Shown here: piece after piece, positions 11,301 through 26,300 of the stretch
How positions within the stretch are numbered: the stretch's first letter is position 1
Layout of the letters: each line of letters begins with the position of its first letter
Assembly: GCA_036365455.1 (NCBI GenBank)
Contig: JAWQUS010000032.1
Span: 18,980,001-19,044,000, forward strand
DNA length: 64,000 nucleotides
Reading direction: 5' to 3'
From: Macrosoma leucophasiata
Lineage: Eukaryota > Arthropoda > Insecta > Lepidoptera > Hedylidae
The notes under the pieces: model-generated
Seen by the model: only the letters and a program-made list of their open reading frames with translations
Databases searched by the model: none
Told to the model about the DNA's origin: nothing
Position numbers and translations under genes: made by a program

Positions 11301-14300
11301 TTTGTAGAAGTCGGGAATGCTGGTGTTCTTAGTGAGTAGATTCTGAGTAAGAGTTCGATTATTCTAGTACAGTGACAGCTATAGCCGGCTGGCAACCAAC
11401 GTCATCTTAAATAAGAAAAACCGACTTCAAAACTGAAAATTAAAAATAATAAAGATTTAATTGTAATTTTAAACTACCTATTATTTATACTTTTTACTAA
11501 TAGGTTTAAAGTCGATGCCAAGCCTTAAACAAATAATTATATTTGAATTAGAATTCGAGCAAATTAATACACTGAACAAAACGTAACCGGCGAATGGTGG
11601 GTGTTTGCATGTATGCTTGAATTCATGCATTTACCTCTGCCTACCCCTTCGGGGATAACAGGCGTGAAGTTACGTTTTAATACAATGAAATGCCTACTTT
11701 AGTGATTTTGGCTTGACACCGACTTCAAACCTATTAGTAAGTAGCACATATAAATAATAGGTAGTTTAAAATTACAATTAAATCTTTATTTTTTTTACTT
11801 TTCAGTTTTGAAGTCGGTTTTTCTTAACGTAGTTATATTTACTTCATAATTTTTAGTTTATTGCTGCATTACCAATTAGGTTAATGTTAACATCTGTATA
11901 ATTTGTAAAATCTGACACTTTTAGCTTCGTGACAATTAGATACCATTTAAATTGTTCAGGTGTGTCGATACAAAATTATTACACGACTATACGAAATCAA
12001 TGAAAAAAAATTATCCACGAAGGAGTAAATAAGCTGTGTTGTGTCGTCGATGAGTAAATGTGTCATTGTCACTTGTTGTCATGCGCATTAGGACTATCTA
12101 GGACGTCAGTGGATTCAACGCACTGATTGACAACTCGCCGTCTATTCATATTCCTTTAGTCTGAGATGAAAGTAAGTAAAAAAATGCTCATAAAACAAAA
12201 ACTGATGGGCCTATCTGAATCAAATTTTTATGGGAACAATTTGAAACTATTCCGCATCAAACAAAAAAAGAATAACGTAAATCGGTCCAGACATCTCGGC
12301 GAATTTCACGTACATACATAAAAAAAATATATAAGGTTGGGGAAAAAGTTTCTTCGCATTTTTTAAGATAATGCAAAACATTTTTTAATATAGTTTATTT
12401 AAATTTAACTAAAGTATGTATGTACCATTTTGTTCGATAACCTTTTGCCATCTTGTAGGTAGGGACATGATCCCATAGTTATAAAAATTTTGGGACTTCT
12501 CATCAAAATACCGCGATAAGTGGATTTGGCAGTCCTCTCGTGATGTTAACCTAACATTGCATAAAGAATTCTGAAGAGACCGAAACAGGTGGAAATCTGA
12601 AGGTGCAAGGTCAGGACTATACGGCGGATGCATTAACACCTCCCAGCCAAACTCTCTTAATTTTTGCTGAGTGGCTATAGATGTGTGAGGTCTAGCGTTA
12701 TCATGATGAAACACCACACCCCTTCTGTTGATCAATTCCGGCCGCTTTCTCTCAACTTCTTGCTTTAATCTCATCAGTTGTTCGCAGTAGAGTTCAGAAT
12801 CGATAGTTCTGCCTGGTGGTAATAGCTCATAATTAATAATGCCCTTCCAATCCCACCATACACACAACATCACCTTATTGCGAGTTAACCCGGGTTTCGC
12901 CACAGTCTGTGAAGCCTGACCGGCCTTTGACCACGACCTTTTTCGCACGTTCTTGTCGTACGTGATCCACTTTTCATCACCAGTTATCAGCTTCTTCAAA
13001 AATGATTCGGTTTCATTACGTCGTAATAAAGAATCACAAATGAGTACACGGTTCATTAGGTTTCCTTCAGTGAGCTCGTGAGGTACCCAAATAAGGAGTT
13101 TTTTTTTGTACCCAGCTTTTTTCAAATGCGCCAAATTTGTTTTGTGATCAATTCTCAGTTCTTCAGCTACGTCGTAACTACTGATATGTTGATCTTGCTC
13201 CACTTTTTCAAAAATGGTATTCATTTTATCCGTAATAGGGCGACCAGAGCGAGGTGCATCTTTGACATCAAAATTTCCGGATTGAAAACGCTTAAACCAA
13301 ATTTGTGCTACTCTCGCAGACACTGCACTAGGTCCATAAACATCGCATTTTTTTTTCGCGACTTGCGTTGCATTTTTACCTTTTTTGTAGTAAAATTTTA
13401 AAATGTATCGAATTTCTTCATTAGATTCACTCACCTTGACAGTACGAAAACCAAATGAAAATCACACATTTGCCTAATTTGAATTCGGAATTATGTTCTT
13501 TCTATTCTATTCTATTTTTCCCGTGTGGCAACTATCACACTTAGTAATAATTCTGCCAAAAACTGGTGATCACAGAGGCACAGTGTTAATTTAAAAATGA
13601 CCGGTGATTCGTGTAATATTCGGTGAAGCAGGAAATAGTAAGAAATTCTAACATTTATTCTGCGTCTTACCTAAAACAAAAGACAAAAACGATCACAATG
13701 GTTAAGGGTTAGTTTAAACGAATCACATTTTTAAAGTTAGAGCCACAAGTAATATTATAATTTAATGTTATTTACACGTATACATTTACATAGAGTATAT
13801 ACAAAGGGAGTGTTTACTAACATAAGTAGTAACTTGATGTTAGTAGGACGGGGGATACGACGGGGGAGAAGAGAGTATAAGGAAATTGAATTCAAGGAGC
13901 AATTGAAAGATATGTGGTCAACAGAGCCTTCATCTAATCCGCACTCACAAAGCGAGCTATCCCTAATCCTCAGTTTGTGTAAAAATACTGGGGAACACAC
14001 ATGTCCCAAACGGAGCCGACATATAATTGAACAGATCTTTTTGTCCAACTTACGAAATTTGAAGAACCATGGTTTGCGGGGAATTAAAGGTTGGATGTCA
14101 GCGTAATGCTTACCTTTTAATAATTTTACTTTATCCCATTCGTTTTGCCAGTCTTTATCCAGCTGAGATTTTGCCACTGTGAAGATATCATGTGTAAATA
14201 TCTTGTTGTGAGTATTGCAACCAAGATCGATTGCCTGCTTTGCACATTGGTCAACGGTCTCGTTACCGATGATACCACAGTGGCTAGGAATCCATGCCAA

Positions 14301-17300
14301 AACTATGTTAACATTCCTTCTATGACATTTGTACAGAATTTCTCTAATGGCAAAGATAATACGAAATCTTAATTTATCTTTAAAAGGGTTACCCATGAGT
14401 GATTGTAGTACACTAAGCGAATCAGTAAAAATAATTGTATTTGTGAGATTATGAGATTCTGCATAGGTAACCGCTTCGTAAATAGCTATAGCCTCACCAC
14501 TAAATACTGACGACATAACCGGTAATTTAAAACTTAAAATAATTTTATAGCGAGGTATCCACACTGCTGCTCCAACCGCCTTATCTGAAGACATTTTGGA
14601 TGCATCAGTATACATACACAGCCAATTTGGAAATCGTGTATACACAGTATTCTTAAACAATTCATTTTTAACTTTCAATGATATCAAAAACAGCCATATA
14701 CAAATACTACAACCAAAGAGATTTTATTACAAGTTCATACATACTATAATGCGAAAAGACTTTTTCCCCAACCTATTATATATACCGGCCGAATTGAGTT
14801 TTCTCGTTTTTTGAACTCGGTTAAAAAATAGTTCAAGGACTCGCAGATTTACGAAGAGTTTTGCAGGTCATAAAACCACTAAAAACGCCAAAAAATCATA
14901 TTTTCTGAATAATCTTAATTTATGATTAGTTGTTAAAGCAGGTAGAATAAACTACTTGTGATCATTTTATTGTTATGTGTCGGTCGTTGTATACTCATTA
15001 TGGGCCCAAGAAATAAATAGGTTTGTGATGTGACTAAGGGACGGGCCGCGGAATGTTAGAACCTTCTAAATACGACCTACGAAATTCTGCATGTTAGTAT
15101 ATCCATAATCCTTTAAATAAATAAAACAACTGTCTGAGGTGTCATGTAGGACATCCGATTGGAACGAAGTTCATCTTCAACTTCTAATGAATCACTTTCA
15201 CAATACATTGTTTATTTTTTTTAATATTAACTGCCTCGGTAGCCTCGTGGTAGCAGGCCACTACTACTACGCTGAGGTCCTGGGTTCGATTCCCAGGTAG
15301 GGGGTTATCAGAGGTAATGGTGTAAAGGCCTTTATCTCTGGTTCTATTGGGATTTTTCCATTTTCTGGAAATTTCCCAGTACCTCGATGTAATTGGTAAT
15401 GTGCCCGGAGATGTCAATAGGCTCGCCACCTGTTACATGGGCCAAAACGTAACCGGCGAATCGTGGGTGTTTGCATGTATGCTTGAATGCATGCATTTTA
15501 CCTCTGCCTACACCTTCGGGGATTACAGGCGTGAAGTTACGTTAAAAATAACTAATACTACATACACACGACCAGAACAAAACAATGTACGCATACACAA
15601 CAGACGCGCGCGTCGAGAGAGAGAGAGAGAAAGAACGAATAAGTCGAATCTTATACTCGGCCTGCCCCCTCTCCGAGCGCTACGCACTATAGCAAAAGTG
15701 TCGTGAGAAAACCTTGGAGCATTTACAGTGTACACTAAATTCTGAAAGATCTACCATAAAATAACTCGAGGTTGTCCCGGAATATCACTTAAAAAGAACA
15801 CACTTCGTAGACTTTCACAAATATCTTGAGACATTTAAGCATTGACATTGAACCTTCTTGAAGAGTATCCTGATGAATCCCATCAACTTCTGGTTCTGTA
15901 AATAATGTTATGCTTATTCGGATAAGAATGGTAGGGTGCTTCATTTATTCAGTGTGAATTATGTCCCTCTATTTTAGTACGTAAATACTATTAGTATCTT
16001 TTAATTTTTTGAAAGTTTCTCAGTGCTACCCTTGGAGGTCTGAAATGTGCTCGGAGATATCAATAGGCTCGCCACCTATTCGGCACATAAGTAGTTAACA
16101 CTTGGCTTAGGTTCTGAATGCAATGCATGCATTTAATTTTACTTCTGCCTACACCTTTGGGATTCCCCGTGAAGGCGAAGGGATCCCCCTAATTCCGTAA
16201 GTCTTGCTGAAATACAGAGTGCGCCATCAGTGTATCATTATGCGACACTCGGTGGAATGCAATATTTAATGAAGTTTGTGTTTGGAAACGCGACACTTAT
16301 TGTGACAACCACAAATTATAACTGAGTGATTTCGTCCAAGACAGTTATACTACTTCTTATTACCTTGCATAAAATCGTGCCGAGCTGATAATACAATTGA
16401 CTTCACGAATGTTCTTACAATTTCCAACATTTTTTGCATTCTTTCAAAAAATTGACAAAGTATAACCAAAGGATGCCTGACTTTTATTTTCCGGTTTGAA
16501 GAGCTTGGCATTGATAAGAATTTATGTAAAACTCAAAGGATCACAAATTTTACTTGCCGGCCGCACTTGCAGGAATGTAGCTTAGGGGTCATGGTTTGTC
16601 TTCTAGCAATATGAGTAGAACAGGCTGTACTTTAATTATGACAGTGCGTTAGTTAGTAGATTTCCTAGAACAAACTTTGTGAAAAAGGAGAGGATCGGAT
16701 GAGCAAATGGTGATGAGGGTGAATTTTCACGTTTCGCGCGCACAGCGTCAATCTGGAGTTGCTAACCAGATAAAAGCAAAAGTTAGTTGCTAAACTTTTT
16801 TGTACTTTTGTTTTATTTCTGGTATATCTATATTGGATTGTTATGCCAAAGAAGTATAACTTCTAACGTGCGTACATACATACCATACATACTGTTTTTT
16901 TCTTATTTTTTCTGTACAAATCTTGCCATGGTCACATGAACCTTTCAACTCAATTCGCCGACCACTTTTGAAGCAAATGGCTATAACAGACAGACAGACA
17001 GACCAAATCGGTTTTGAACTTTATTTGAGGGTTCAAACACTCTATAATAATAATATTATTATGTTCCTAGACTACGGTTCTACCTTTAATCAAAGGATTT
17101 CAACAAAGTAAATAAGGATGTAATTTTAGAAAGCCTGTGGAGTTGACACACTAGACTGACTAGATTCGATAAATAAAACCTAATTTTGTGCAATCAAAAT
17201 CAGATTCCGTAACAGTAGACGGTTTGAAATATGATACATTTTGATTTGGATATGATTTAAAAATATATTAATTACAACATGTATCTTAATATTTGATTTC

Positions 17301-20300
17301 AAATGCAATTAATACTTACGGAAGTTTTTATGTTTATGACATTCAAGACGATGAGTCATTATTTTTATATGAATTTAAAAGAAAGAAATACCAAATAAGA
17401 AAAGAATGGAACCATCATGGAACTAAGAGCGTGTCCGTACATTCAGCGTCCCGTTTAGTGGTGTATATTATTATGTGCCCATGAGCGTGTTCAGTTTACT
17501 GTTGCAGTACTTATCGCCGGACTAGTACCAAACTATCGCGGTGAAACAGCAAAAACCTGCCAGCGTCAGAAACCGAATGCCCATGTAAAAAAGGATTACT
17601 GTATAAATATCCCTAAATGAACCTCTAGCTATTGGTGATATTGTTAAACAATATTCACTTATCCTTACCACTTGGCAGTGCTCAACGATCCGATTTGTTT
17701 TGCTTCATTCTTGTCCAAAACGAGCAAATTGTGAAAAGAACTCCCACTGTGGTGTTCCCGCGGCGTTATAAGATCGTTATAAGATGGACCATCTGCTGGT
17801 TTGTCAGCCTTTTGACATAAAAACAAATACTCCGCTCGTGAACTGTATCCTTGTGAATACCTTTTTTTAATTTAATGAAAGTGGCAAACAAAAACGCAGT
17901 TCACATTGATGTTAAGTGATGACTGCAGCTTATAGACCCACACAAAGACCAGAGGTCAAAATTAATTCAGATGCGTTAACACTTCTGAGGCCTAAAGTAT
18001 TTTGCCTCTATGCCGAAAATCACAGGGCCGTACCACCTGACCGGAACAGGATAGTGCTGAACACTACCATTTAGCGGCAAGTATATTAGGTAATGCGGTG
18101 GTGCCTACGCCCGCGAGCTCCGTCACTGGAGCTCTACCACCAGTAAAAAAAACCTACAGCCTTGTTTGCCATTGTCATGACATAAGTGCCTCACCCTCTT
18201 TTACTGGAGCCAACAGAGTAACATGGGCCAATTGTTGCAGAGATGGTCAGCCAACTGGGTGAACAACTTCAACCACACGCGTCTACACCGCGGCCTGTGC
18301 CTCACGCGCTCCTGCCGTCAACACCACGACCACCACAGCGAAGCCTGGTACGTAACCTTTTGTGACTGTAACGTTAGCTCGTGGAAGTAAATATGGCCCA
18401 TGTAGCTGATGTAGATTTAGACAGGTGAAAGAGTTTTTAAGATGAGTCTGGCAAATTCTCCAGTTTATAGATAACAAGCAATGATAGGTACCTTTTCCCT
18501 GTAATATAAGTATAATGCTTATATAATATTTCTTATACAGGTTCACGTCATGTGTAAACGCCAGCATGTCAGAGTACGGGCTGACTGCAAGACTTTACCA
18601 ACTAGACTACTGCGCGCACAGCCCGCCCGAGCAGCCGCCGCTCACGAGCAACGAGCGAGCGTTCGCCGCAATGCTCGCGACACTGCTCGCCCTCACTGCT
18701 CTCTCTACAGCGCTGGATCTGACGCTGTCTGATCATGCTAAAAAAGGTAAGTTTTGTACCAAAATCGACGTTGCTTTGTCGAGTTCCGATTGATGACACC
18801 TGGAAGAGCGTGATTCATGTAGTTGTGATTATGTTGGAATAGAGCTAGACGGCTCGTTCAAATGTTTATCCTGACGTCTGCAAGAGTGTACCTACCTCGT
18901 TATATAGTCCCGAATATGTCCTAATATCAATTGATGACGCGATTGCACCAGCTGAACTGCGGCTTACTCAGACCGCCTGAGCAGCCGCGATAGTGCTCGC
19001 TCTCACTGTGCTATCTACAGCGCTGGATCTAACGCTGTTTGATCAATTCAAAGTCATGCTCAAAAGGGTTAGTTTTATACATTTAGGTTCGGTCCCACCA
19101 AAATATTTGTTAAAGTGTTTGTAAAATACAATTATTTTGGTGCAATCGAACCTTCAACGTTTTTGAGAACGCCTTTGAGAAGAACGCGGATATTTTAGAA
19201 TATATTGTGCGGCTCGTAGACCTAACGTCATTATTTTAGCTCTTGCTATTGCTATGTTTAATACCACCATAACTTTCGTTCTCATTATCAGCCGAAAGAC
19301 GTTCACTTCTAGACAAAGGCCTCCTCCAATGATGGTTACATCGAAGGTTCGTAGTTTTGTAATGGTATCGTTCTAGTATCACCGTATTACCTAAATTATC
19401 TGCCAAACAGTAGTGTTTAGCGTGTTTAGAATTAGCTTGTTCGGGTTAGATGATAATGTATAGCGCTGTACTATCACAAAAGTATAACAACTTAGGCCTC
19501 AGGGGTAGCAAGTGGCAAATCATGCGCAAATTTATCTCCAGTTTTTGTGTAGATGTCTATAGGCTGCAGAATTCACTTACCAACAATGTGAACTGCATAC
19601 TTCTTTGCCAACATCATAAAACACACGCTAGCCTTAAACAGCCATAATATAAGTAGGTACGAGCATAATGAGTTGTTTTTCTAGGTAGGAATTGGGAAAT
19701 TAATTGGGAAATGTTCAAGACTACCAAAAAATAGATTTTCCTTAGGCTACTACATATCATCGAATATACTCCTTAGGAAGTTAGAAAAAATCCAACGAAA
19801 CGGAGAACATTTTTAGAAGAATAAAATTTAAATTTCCTAAATCAGGCAATGAGTGAAATAGAACATCCCCCATAAAGTCTCCAGGTGTTGCCAATTTAAT
19901 GGATTTGTTAAATCTGAAAACAAAACGACCGGTAGGTACTTTACGCAACTTCAATTAATTTTTCTTACAAAACTTACCACTGTCTTAATTTTTTATTTAT
20001 TTATGAACTTAATAGACATTGCGATATTAATAAAACATTTTGTATAATATTGTTATTTATTTTAGAAATCTAGTTGCGTAACTGTCTGCGGTCTAAATAC
20101 CTAACAGATTGTATGTGTTTGACTGGTAGAGCTCTATTGTTGAAGCATTACCTAATCTACTTGCCTTTAAATGGTAGTGTTGTGTTCCGGTCAAGAGGTC
20201 TTAAAAAAACCGGTCATGTGCGTGTCGGGCCGTGTCGGCGTGTAGGGTTCCGTTGAAGTTGTTCAAAATCAAAATTTTCGAGTAAATTACTTTTGGTCGA

Positions 20301-23300
20301 TTATTAATCGCAAACTGGTAAAGCCAACTTAAGTGTGATAGTTTACCTTTAAATTTCGTTATATGTAGCTACTATTGCCGTAACGTTTGAATTTCTAACA
20401 AAAACAGCTTAGTTGGTAGAGAGTTGGGACACTTGACTCTAACGAAAATTGGCACTTTAAGGCTTAATAAGTCACGAACATTTAACTAAATAAAAAATGA
20501 TAATATCACATCCCTAACATATTTGAGAGACCTATCCAACGATATCCCATACTTGTATAGAAAACGAAAAAAAAAAATATCCGCACTAAATAATTTTATT
20601 TTCCATGGTTTTATTCTACCACTTTGTCGTCGAAGGTGTATACTTGTGCCAAATTTAAAGTCCCAATAGTTTTTGCGCTTAACCGCGGACGGACAGACAG
20701 ACAGACGGACATGGAAAAAAAAATAAAAGAGTCAATTATTTTTAAATGTCGAATTAATGACAACTGTTTTTTTTTTATAAATGTGGAATTACTAGTATTA
20801 CTACGAGTATATACCTACCTAATTGGATTATTTTTACATACTTCGAATATTGTATGGACTTAAAATAATGGCGTCTGCAGCATATGAACCCTGTCTGCGA
20901 AAATGGGTAATACTATTTAAAAGTACTAAATATAATTATGTTTATATGAATTGCGTAGGTATTTTTCATGTCCATTCGTTAGCTATTTAATTTTAATTCT
21001 ACCATTTATCAATTTACACTTTTATAAGCGTTTGTCATGATTATCAGTTTATTATAGCCACTTTTTACATGACATTTTCGATTTTGGATACACTTTCTAT
21101 TTGCTACAGAATGAGATAAATATTATAAAAAATACATAGGCATAACTACTGACACGACGAGAAACTTAATAACCTTCAAGAATCACACCATTTGTCGAGT
21201 CGAATGAGAAAATTGATTTTTAAGTAATGAAGAGACTAAGGGACTGTACTCCATAGGAAATGATAAAACAATTTTTTATTTAGCCCTTTGCCAATCTGTG
21301 TTAGGTTTAGTAAGTACTGTATATTTATCTAGGGCTCCGCGGGCAATTCGCGGGCAAATCTGCGTCTGGCTATATTGCTCGCTACCCATCTTACAACATG
21401 CGGGTGAAATTTCAAATATTTTTTAAACGTCATCAAATCAAGATCACTGATAATTTCTGATCTTATGAACTTATACGTCCATTACACGTGTTTGTGATTA
21501 TTATTTACATGTATTATAATCGACTTACGAAAAGTTCTTGGTGATTTGCACCGTGGTGTGAAAATATCCATTCAAAAAGAGCTCTTGGGAAATTCACGTA
21601 CACGTTATTTACCTACATAAAATTGTTCGCAGTGCAACCAGCACTACGAACAATTTTACAGCTTAACTCAAATATATACAACCTGCAAAATTAGAGTACA
21701 AATTTCGGCCCATAAGTTTTGGAGATACAGGCACCACCGCATAACCTAATTTATCTGCCCCTAAATGGTAGTGTTCAGTACTATCGTGTTAGATAGTAAT
21801 GTATGGTCTCCTTATCACAGATACATTACAACTTCGGTCTCAGGGGTGGCATCTGCATTTTGACTTCTGGTTTTTGTGTATATGTCTATAGGCTACAGAC
21901 ATCACTAAACATCAATGTGAGTTGCAAGCTTGTTTGCTACCTTCGTTACATATAAAAAGCAAACATTATTACTAAGAAAATCATCCCTTAAAACGGTTTT
22001 TAAACCACACAAATTAATTCAGTTGTAAGACCTTTTTTTATCAATTCGCTTTTTCAAACCGTGATACAAAAACATGGTAAAAATAAGAGTGATTAGCCCT
22101 GCACTGGCTTCACCCTGCACTGGCTTCACCCTGCACTGGCTTCACCCTGCACAGGCTTCACCCACCGGTGGGTGGAGGGGTAATTCCTATTTACACGTGG
22201 ACCCACTGCATCAAGGTTGGATACCAAGAAGTATGCCGTAGTTGGTATCGCAGGACCGGTTATGGTTGCGACATTCGCCGAACTCGCCTTGAGTGTATAC
22301 TCCCAAGCGTTCCCCAAACCCTGACACTTGGGATAGGGCCACACTAGGACAAAACGAAATTGTGGTCTTCTTAGATGTTAATATTATTCATCAAGATATC
22401 TACTCTGTCATGGTAAATAATATTGATGTACAGTATCCAAAAAGAAATATTGCGAATCGACCTTAGGAAGGACATTTCAGCTTATTTCGGGTCTGTAGAG
22501 CGTTATCTCTTTCGCACCTTACCTATGTGACGTTTGTCGACCTTTTTGATCAAATTTTGACCAATACCGGTCTATTAGTGCTTACGTAGGTAGTGTGCAG
22601 GTATTTAGTGCACTGACTACTGGGTCTGATATTCGCATGTCACCAAATAGCTTCCAGTTGAAAATCAGCGTCGGGCTTCGGACTGACTTATGCTGAACTA
22701 GAATCTATTTGGTGCAGCCGTGAGACGCTGTTTATTAATGAAGGTATTATGTATATATATGTAAGTATATTTGTCAATCGTTATATTTTTTTTGTCGCTA
22801 TTTTGTTTGATATGGAACCTTTGCGCTATGGAAGCAATGGTCACACAACTTACACAAACTTGGTAGTCGTTGGTTCTATACGGATTACATTGATTAGGAC
22901 TGTCGACCGTTAGATGCCTGGTTTTGTCCGAATTAAGTGGACGTTCGAAATGCGCAGCGCTAGGTATACTTAGTTTGTGTGGCAGATTTAAACTGAGTCT
23001 CAATGTAAGTCTAGGTGCTGTGGTTACATAACGCAGGACCGGCAGGACTGATCGCCGTTGGAGAGCTCGGTGAATGTTTCACCAAGCTCTCCTTGAGTGT
23101 GGACTGAGAACATTTCCCCAAACGCGGGTTGGGCTAGCGCCACATATAGGGGCGAAAGCCCTTTGCGCTCGCCGATTGCCCAGCTAAGTAGAATAAAGCC
23201 GTAGCTAGTAGGTACTTATTGAAATAAAACAATTTTTACGGATTTATCTCGTGTATCACCATCGGTGTTAAGTATTTTTATTTTCTGACATTACAATTAT

Positions 23301-26300
23301 AATTATATTCCTAGTAAGAAAGATAGTAATGAATTGCTACGTTCCAGTGTATAATTTTACGGTGTTTTTACGCACCGACTTCGCGCGGGTACAATTTAGA
23401 TACTTACATATATTGCAACTATAAATTGAGATGTACACTATTCTATCTGGTAAGTTGGATCAAACTGCATACGGTGTGCAAGTTTGATTAAAATTGGTTA
23501 AGTAGTTTAGGAGTCCATCGCGGACAAACACTGTGTCACGTAATTTATATATAACTGTTAATTTTATTTGTGTGTTCCAAGATAATAAAATGTTTTTCTT
23601 TCCTTCTTTCTAATTATATTCCTAGGGATATAGCTATAAAACGGCTTTATCTATCAAACTGCGACTACATAATTTGAATGGAGGTTCGGTATTCCCTTTT
23701 TATTCACACAGGTAAATGTGGCGATGCCCTTAGTGAACGGAGCTAGATCTAGTACGTACCAGCATTTATAGTGCTTTAAGAAACGTATAGTTACACAAAA
23801 CTTATTTACTACATTTCGGTCTACTTAAAATAAACCGAACTCCCTTTCTCTTTGTATTTATTACCTACGTTTAAATCCTAATGAAATATTATTCTATATC
23901 CTAGTCAATCTGTTTTATTTACTTGTGCAATGTAAGTTTTGTTCTGTCATGAAGAGGCAAAGAAGCATACAGTTCACATTAATTAAAAAATAATAGCCTG
24001 TAAACATTTCGTTTGTATGAATGAAGATTGTTTATGAATTGCCACTCCTGAGGCATCTGAGTATGAACGGATAACCTAGGTCAGTTGTTATTCCTCTGGG
24101 TTGGAAATTATCTAAAGGCATAGAATTACCTACAGGGCCATACATAGCCGTCTGACCGGAAAACGATAGCGCTGAACACTACCATTCAGTGGCAAGTGGA
24201 TTAGGTAATGCAATAACAATTCTTTACCCATAGATTACAGTAAGATCTGTAAGAAATCTATTACAGTTAGGTATGTAGAAAATCTTCGCCTATACCAAAG
24301 AACAGAGAATATGTAATAATAGTAAACTCCACTTGAAGTTTTTCTGGAAAATGCTGTACATAGTTTTTCCAGTAGCAGAGTTCTCTTCAGTGTTGACTGC
24401 ACTTGGAATTATGCTAATAGAATAACCTTTATTATGGCGTCCAAATTATTTTCTTTTCCCCTTTTTATTTAAATTAGGAATTTAAGGCATTGAATTTCAA
24501 TTTTTGTTTAAAAGAAATATGGAATGAAAAGTTTGTCTTCAGTCGGGGCTTGAACCCGCGACCACAGGGAATCCGGTCCAGCCGCTCCTCCAATTGAAGC
24601 ACCGAAGTCCACACCTGAATTTCGAATATTTCCTTCACATTTATGCCCTATGCCGCCTGAAGTAAAAAAATTGTTTCAGCTTTTTCTTTGAAAAAGCTTT
24701 TTCACTCGCATGTGTTATTGCGAAAAAATAATTGTAAATTGTTTTGGTTTCATTTTAATATAATTTTTGTTTTTAATTATTTTTAGTGGTTATTCTCTCT
24801 ACGTAGTTTAAAATAAATGTAGAAGTAGAAGTGCTCTCCAAAAGCCTAATTATAGAAAGTATATAAATTTCTAAATTATAACTCAGGTGCCGGTTGGAGT
24901 CTATCGTGGTCCCTGCGGCAGTCGTGGCGCACGCTCACCGCCCCCGCGCCCTCCAGTGCCGACACAGACCTCAGTTCGCTGGACGGCCTGCGCGTCTTCG
25001 CCATGATGTGCGTCATCGTCGAGCATGTGTGCTGGCTCACCACCCACGCATATGTTGCCGATACTAAGACCTTTGAGCAGGTACGACTGTAAATGATAGG
25101 CTTTGAAACGGCACTAGTCTCGTTCACCGGTCAATTGGTTTACAGAACTGCCTAAGGGAGGCTTGTGGGATCCTCGGCTTAGGGTATTGTGGGGAGGGAC
25201 GTGAACATATGCCTAATAGGCCGCAAACAGAGTTAGCATACCATTAAGTTGGTCGCGTTCGTCGCGTTTGCATCGTCGCACGCATCGCATCGTATTTGAC
25301 GATCACACAGGACATACCTTTAGGGGATCGACGATGGGCAGTTGACAACTGCTACTCACTTGATTTTGATTTTGACTAAAAACGAGCGATGTTTCCATTT
25401 GTCCACTTTCAGCCGTCGCTGGCGACTAAATGGATAACATTTTTCAACAACGTAGATAATTTAGTGCCTTAATTCCCCAATTTACTCGGATGTTTCTAAT
25501 GTTCTAAGCTTTCATTTTGTACGGAACACTCACTGTGCGAGTCCGATTTGCAGTTGGTTCATTTATTTCTATTGAAACAATATTTTGTTCTACTTAACGC
25601 TCTTAAAACCTGTAAGTTCACCTTTACTTTTTAACTTAGTAGTTTGTGTTTTTTTTTTGGCTCAGATCCGTCGTGCGCCCGAAGTGATGCTGATGACCAA
25701 CAGCACGCTGGTGGTACAGATCTTCTTCATCATGTCGACGTTTCTGCTGGCACACAAGCTTTTGCTCGACACCCGCCCCACGGAGCACCCCATACGCACC
25801 TTCTTCAATACTATCCTTAATAGGATTATCAGGTAAACTTTGTTCTTCCAACTCTTGTTATATTGCTGGCGGCTGAAGATTTGGCTTTGATCTCTTGGGG
25901 TGGCAGTGATATTGAGAAAATGATTACGATTACTACCCACATGTTTTTTGTGTAGGTACTTGTCTTCACTGGATGAAGAATGGCATTATTTTCTTTTAGA
26001 AATAGAAATAGAAATTATTTTTATTTTGAATAGATCTTTACAGATACTTATAATAAACGCAACTATTTTCTTTTGGACCCTAATACACCACTGACATTCC
26101 ATTCATCATAGCCTTATTAAAAACTATACGGCCAAACATATGTAAATATCTACATAATGGGTTTTTTTCCAAGACAAAGAAAAATACTGGCTTAAAGTTT
26201 CACCTCCGCCGAAGTTGCACAAAAATGAAAGAATCTTTGAAAGTAAAATGCAAGCCAGTATCCAATCTAATATATTTTTCCACAGGATAAGCCCGAGCCA

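Larger units (their letters stand above)
12332..14776 (-). mobile_element. Mariner element split by a LINE insertion
   Basis: Terminal inverted repeats AGGTTGGGGAAAAAGTTTCT (from 12334) and, reversed, AGGTTGGGGAAAAAGTCTTT (to 14774) bound it. TA is the likely target site in the TATA-rich flanks. The transposase reads minus at 12409-13434. Removing the LINE at about 13497-14690 leaves about 1.25 kb, the normal mariner size, with a 5' UTR of about 150 bases. The LINE therefore entered the mariner after the mariner entered NRF-like intron 1. Confidence 0.85.

Noticed and set aside
11084..11332. Small gene of 82 codons in NRF-like intron 1
   Set aside because: No similarity, no codon bias, no splice context; surrounded by repeats.
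22098..22161. CRISPR-like direct repeats
   Set aside because: Contiguous 16-bp tandem repeat without spacers in an insect intron.
25235..25310. Relic of NRF-like exon 4 (GTCGCGTTCGTCGCGTTTGC region)
   Set aside because: Only short CG-rich words match; no ordered series of blocks as for exons 3, 8 and 10.
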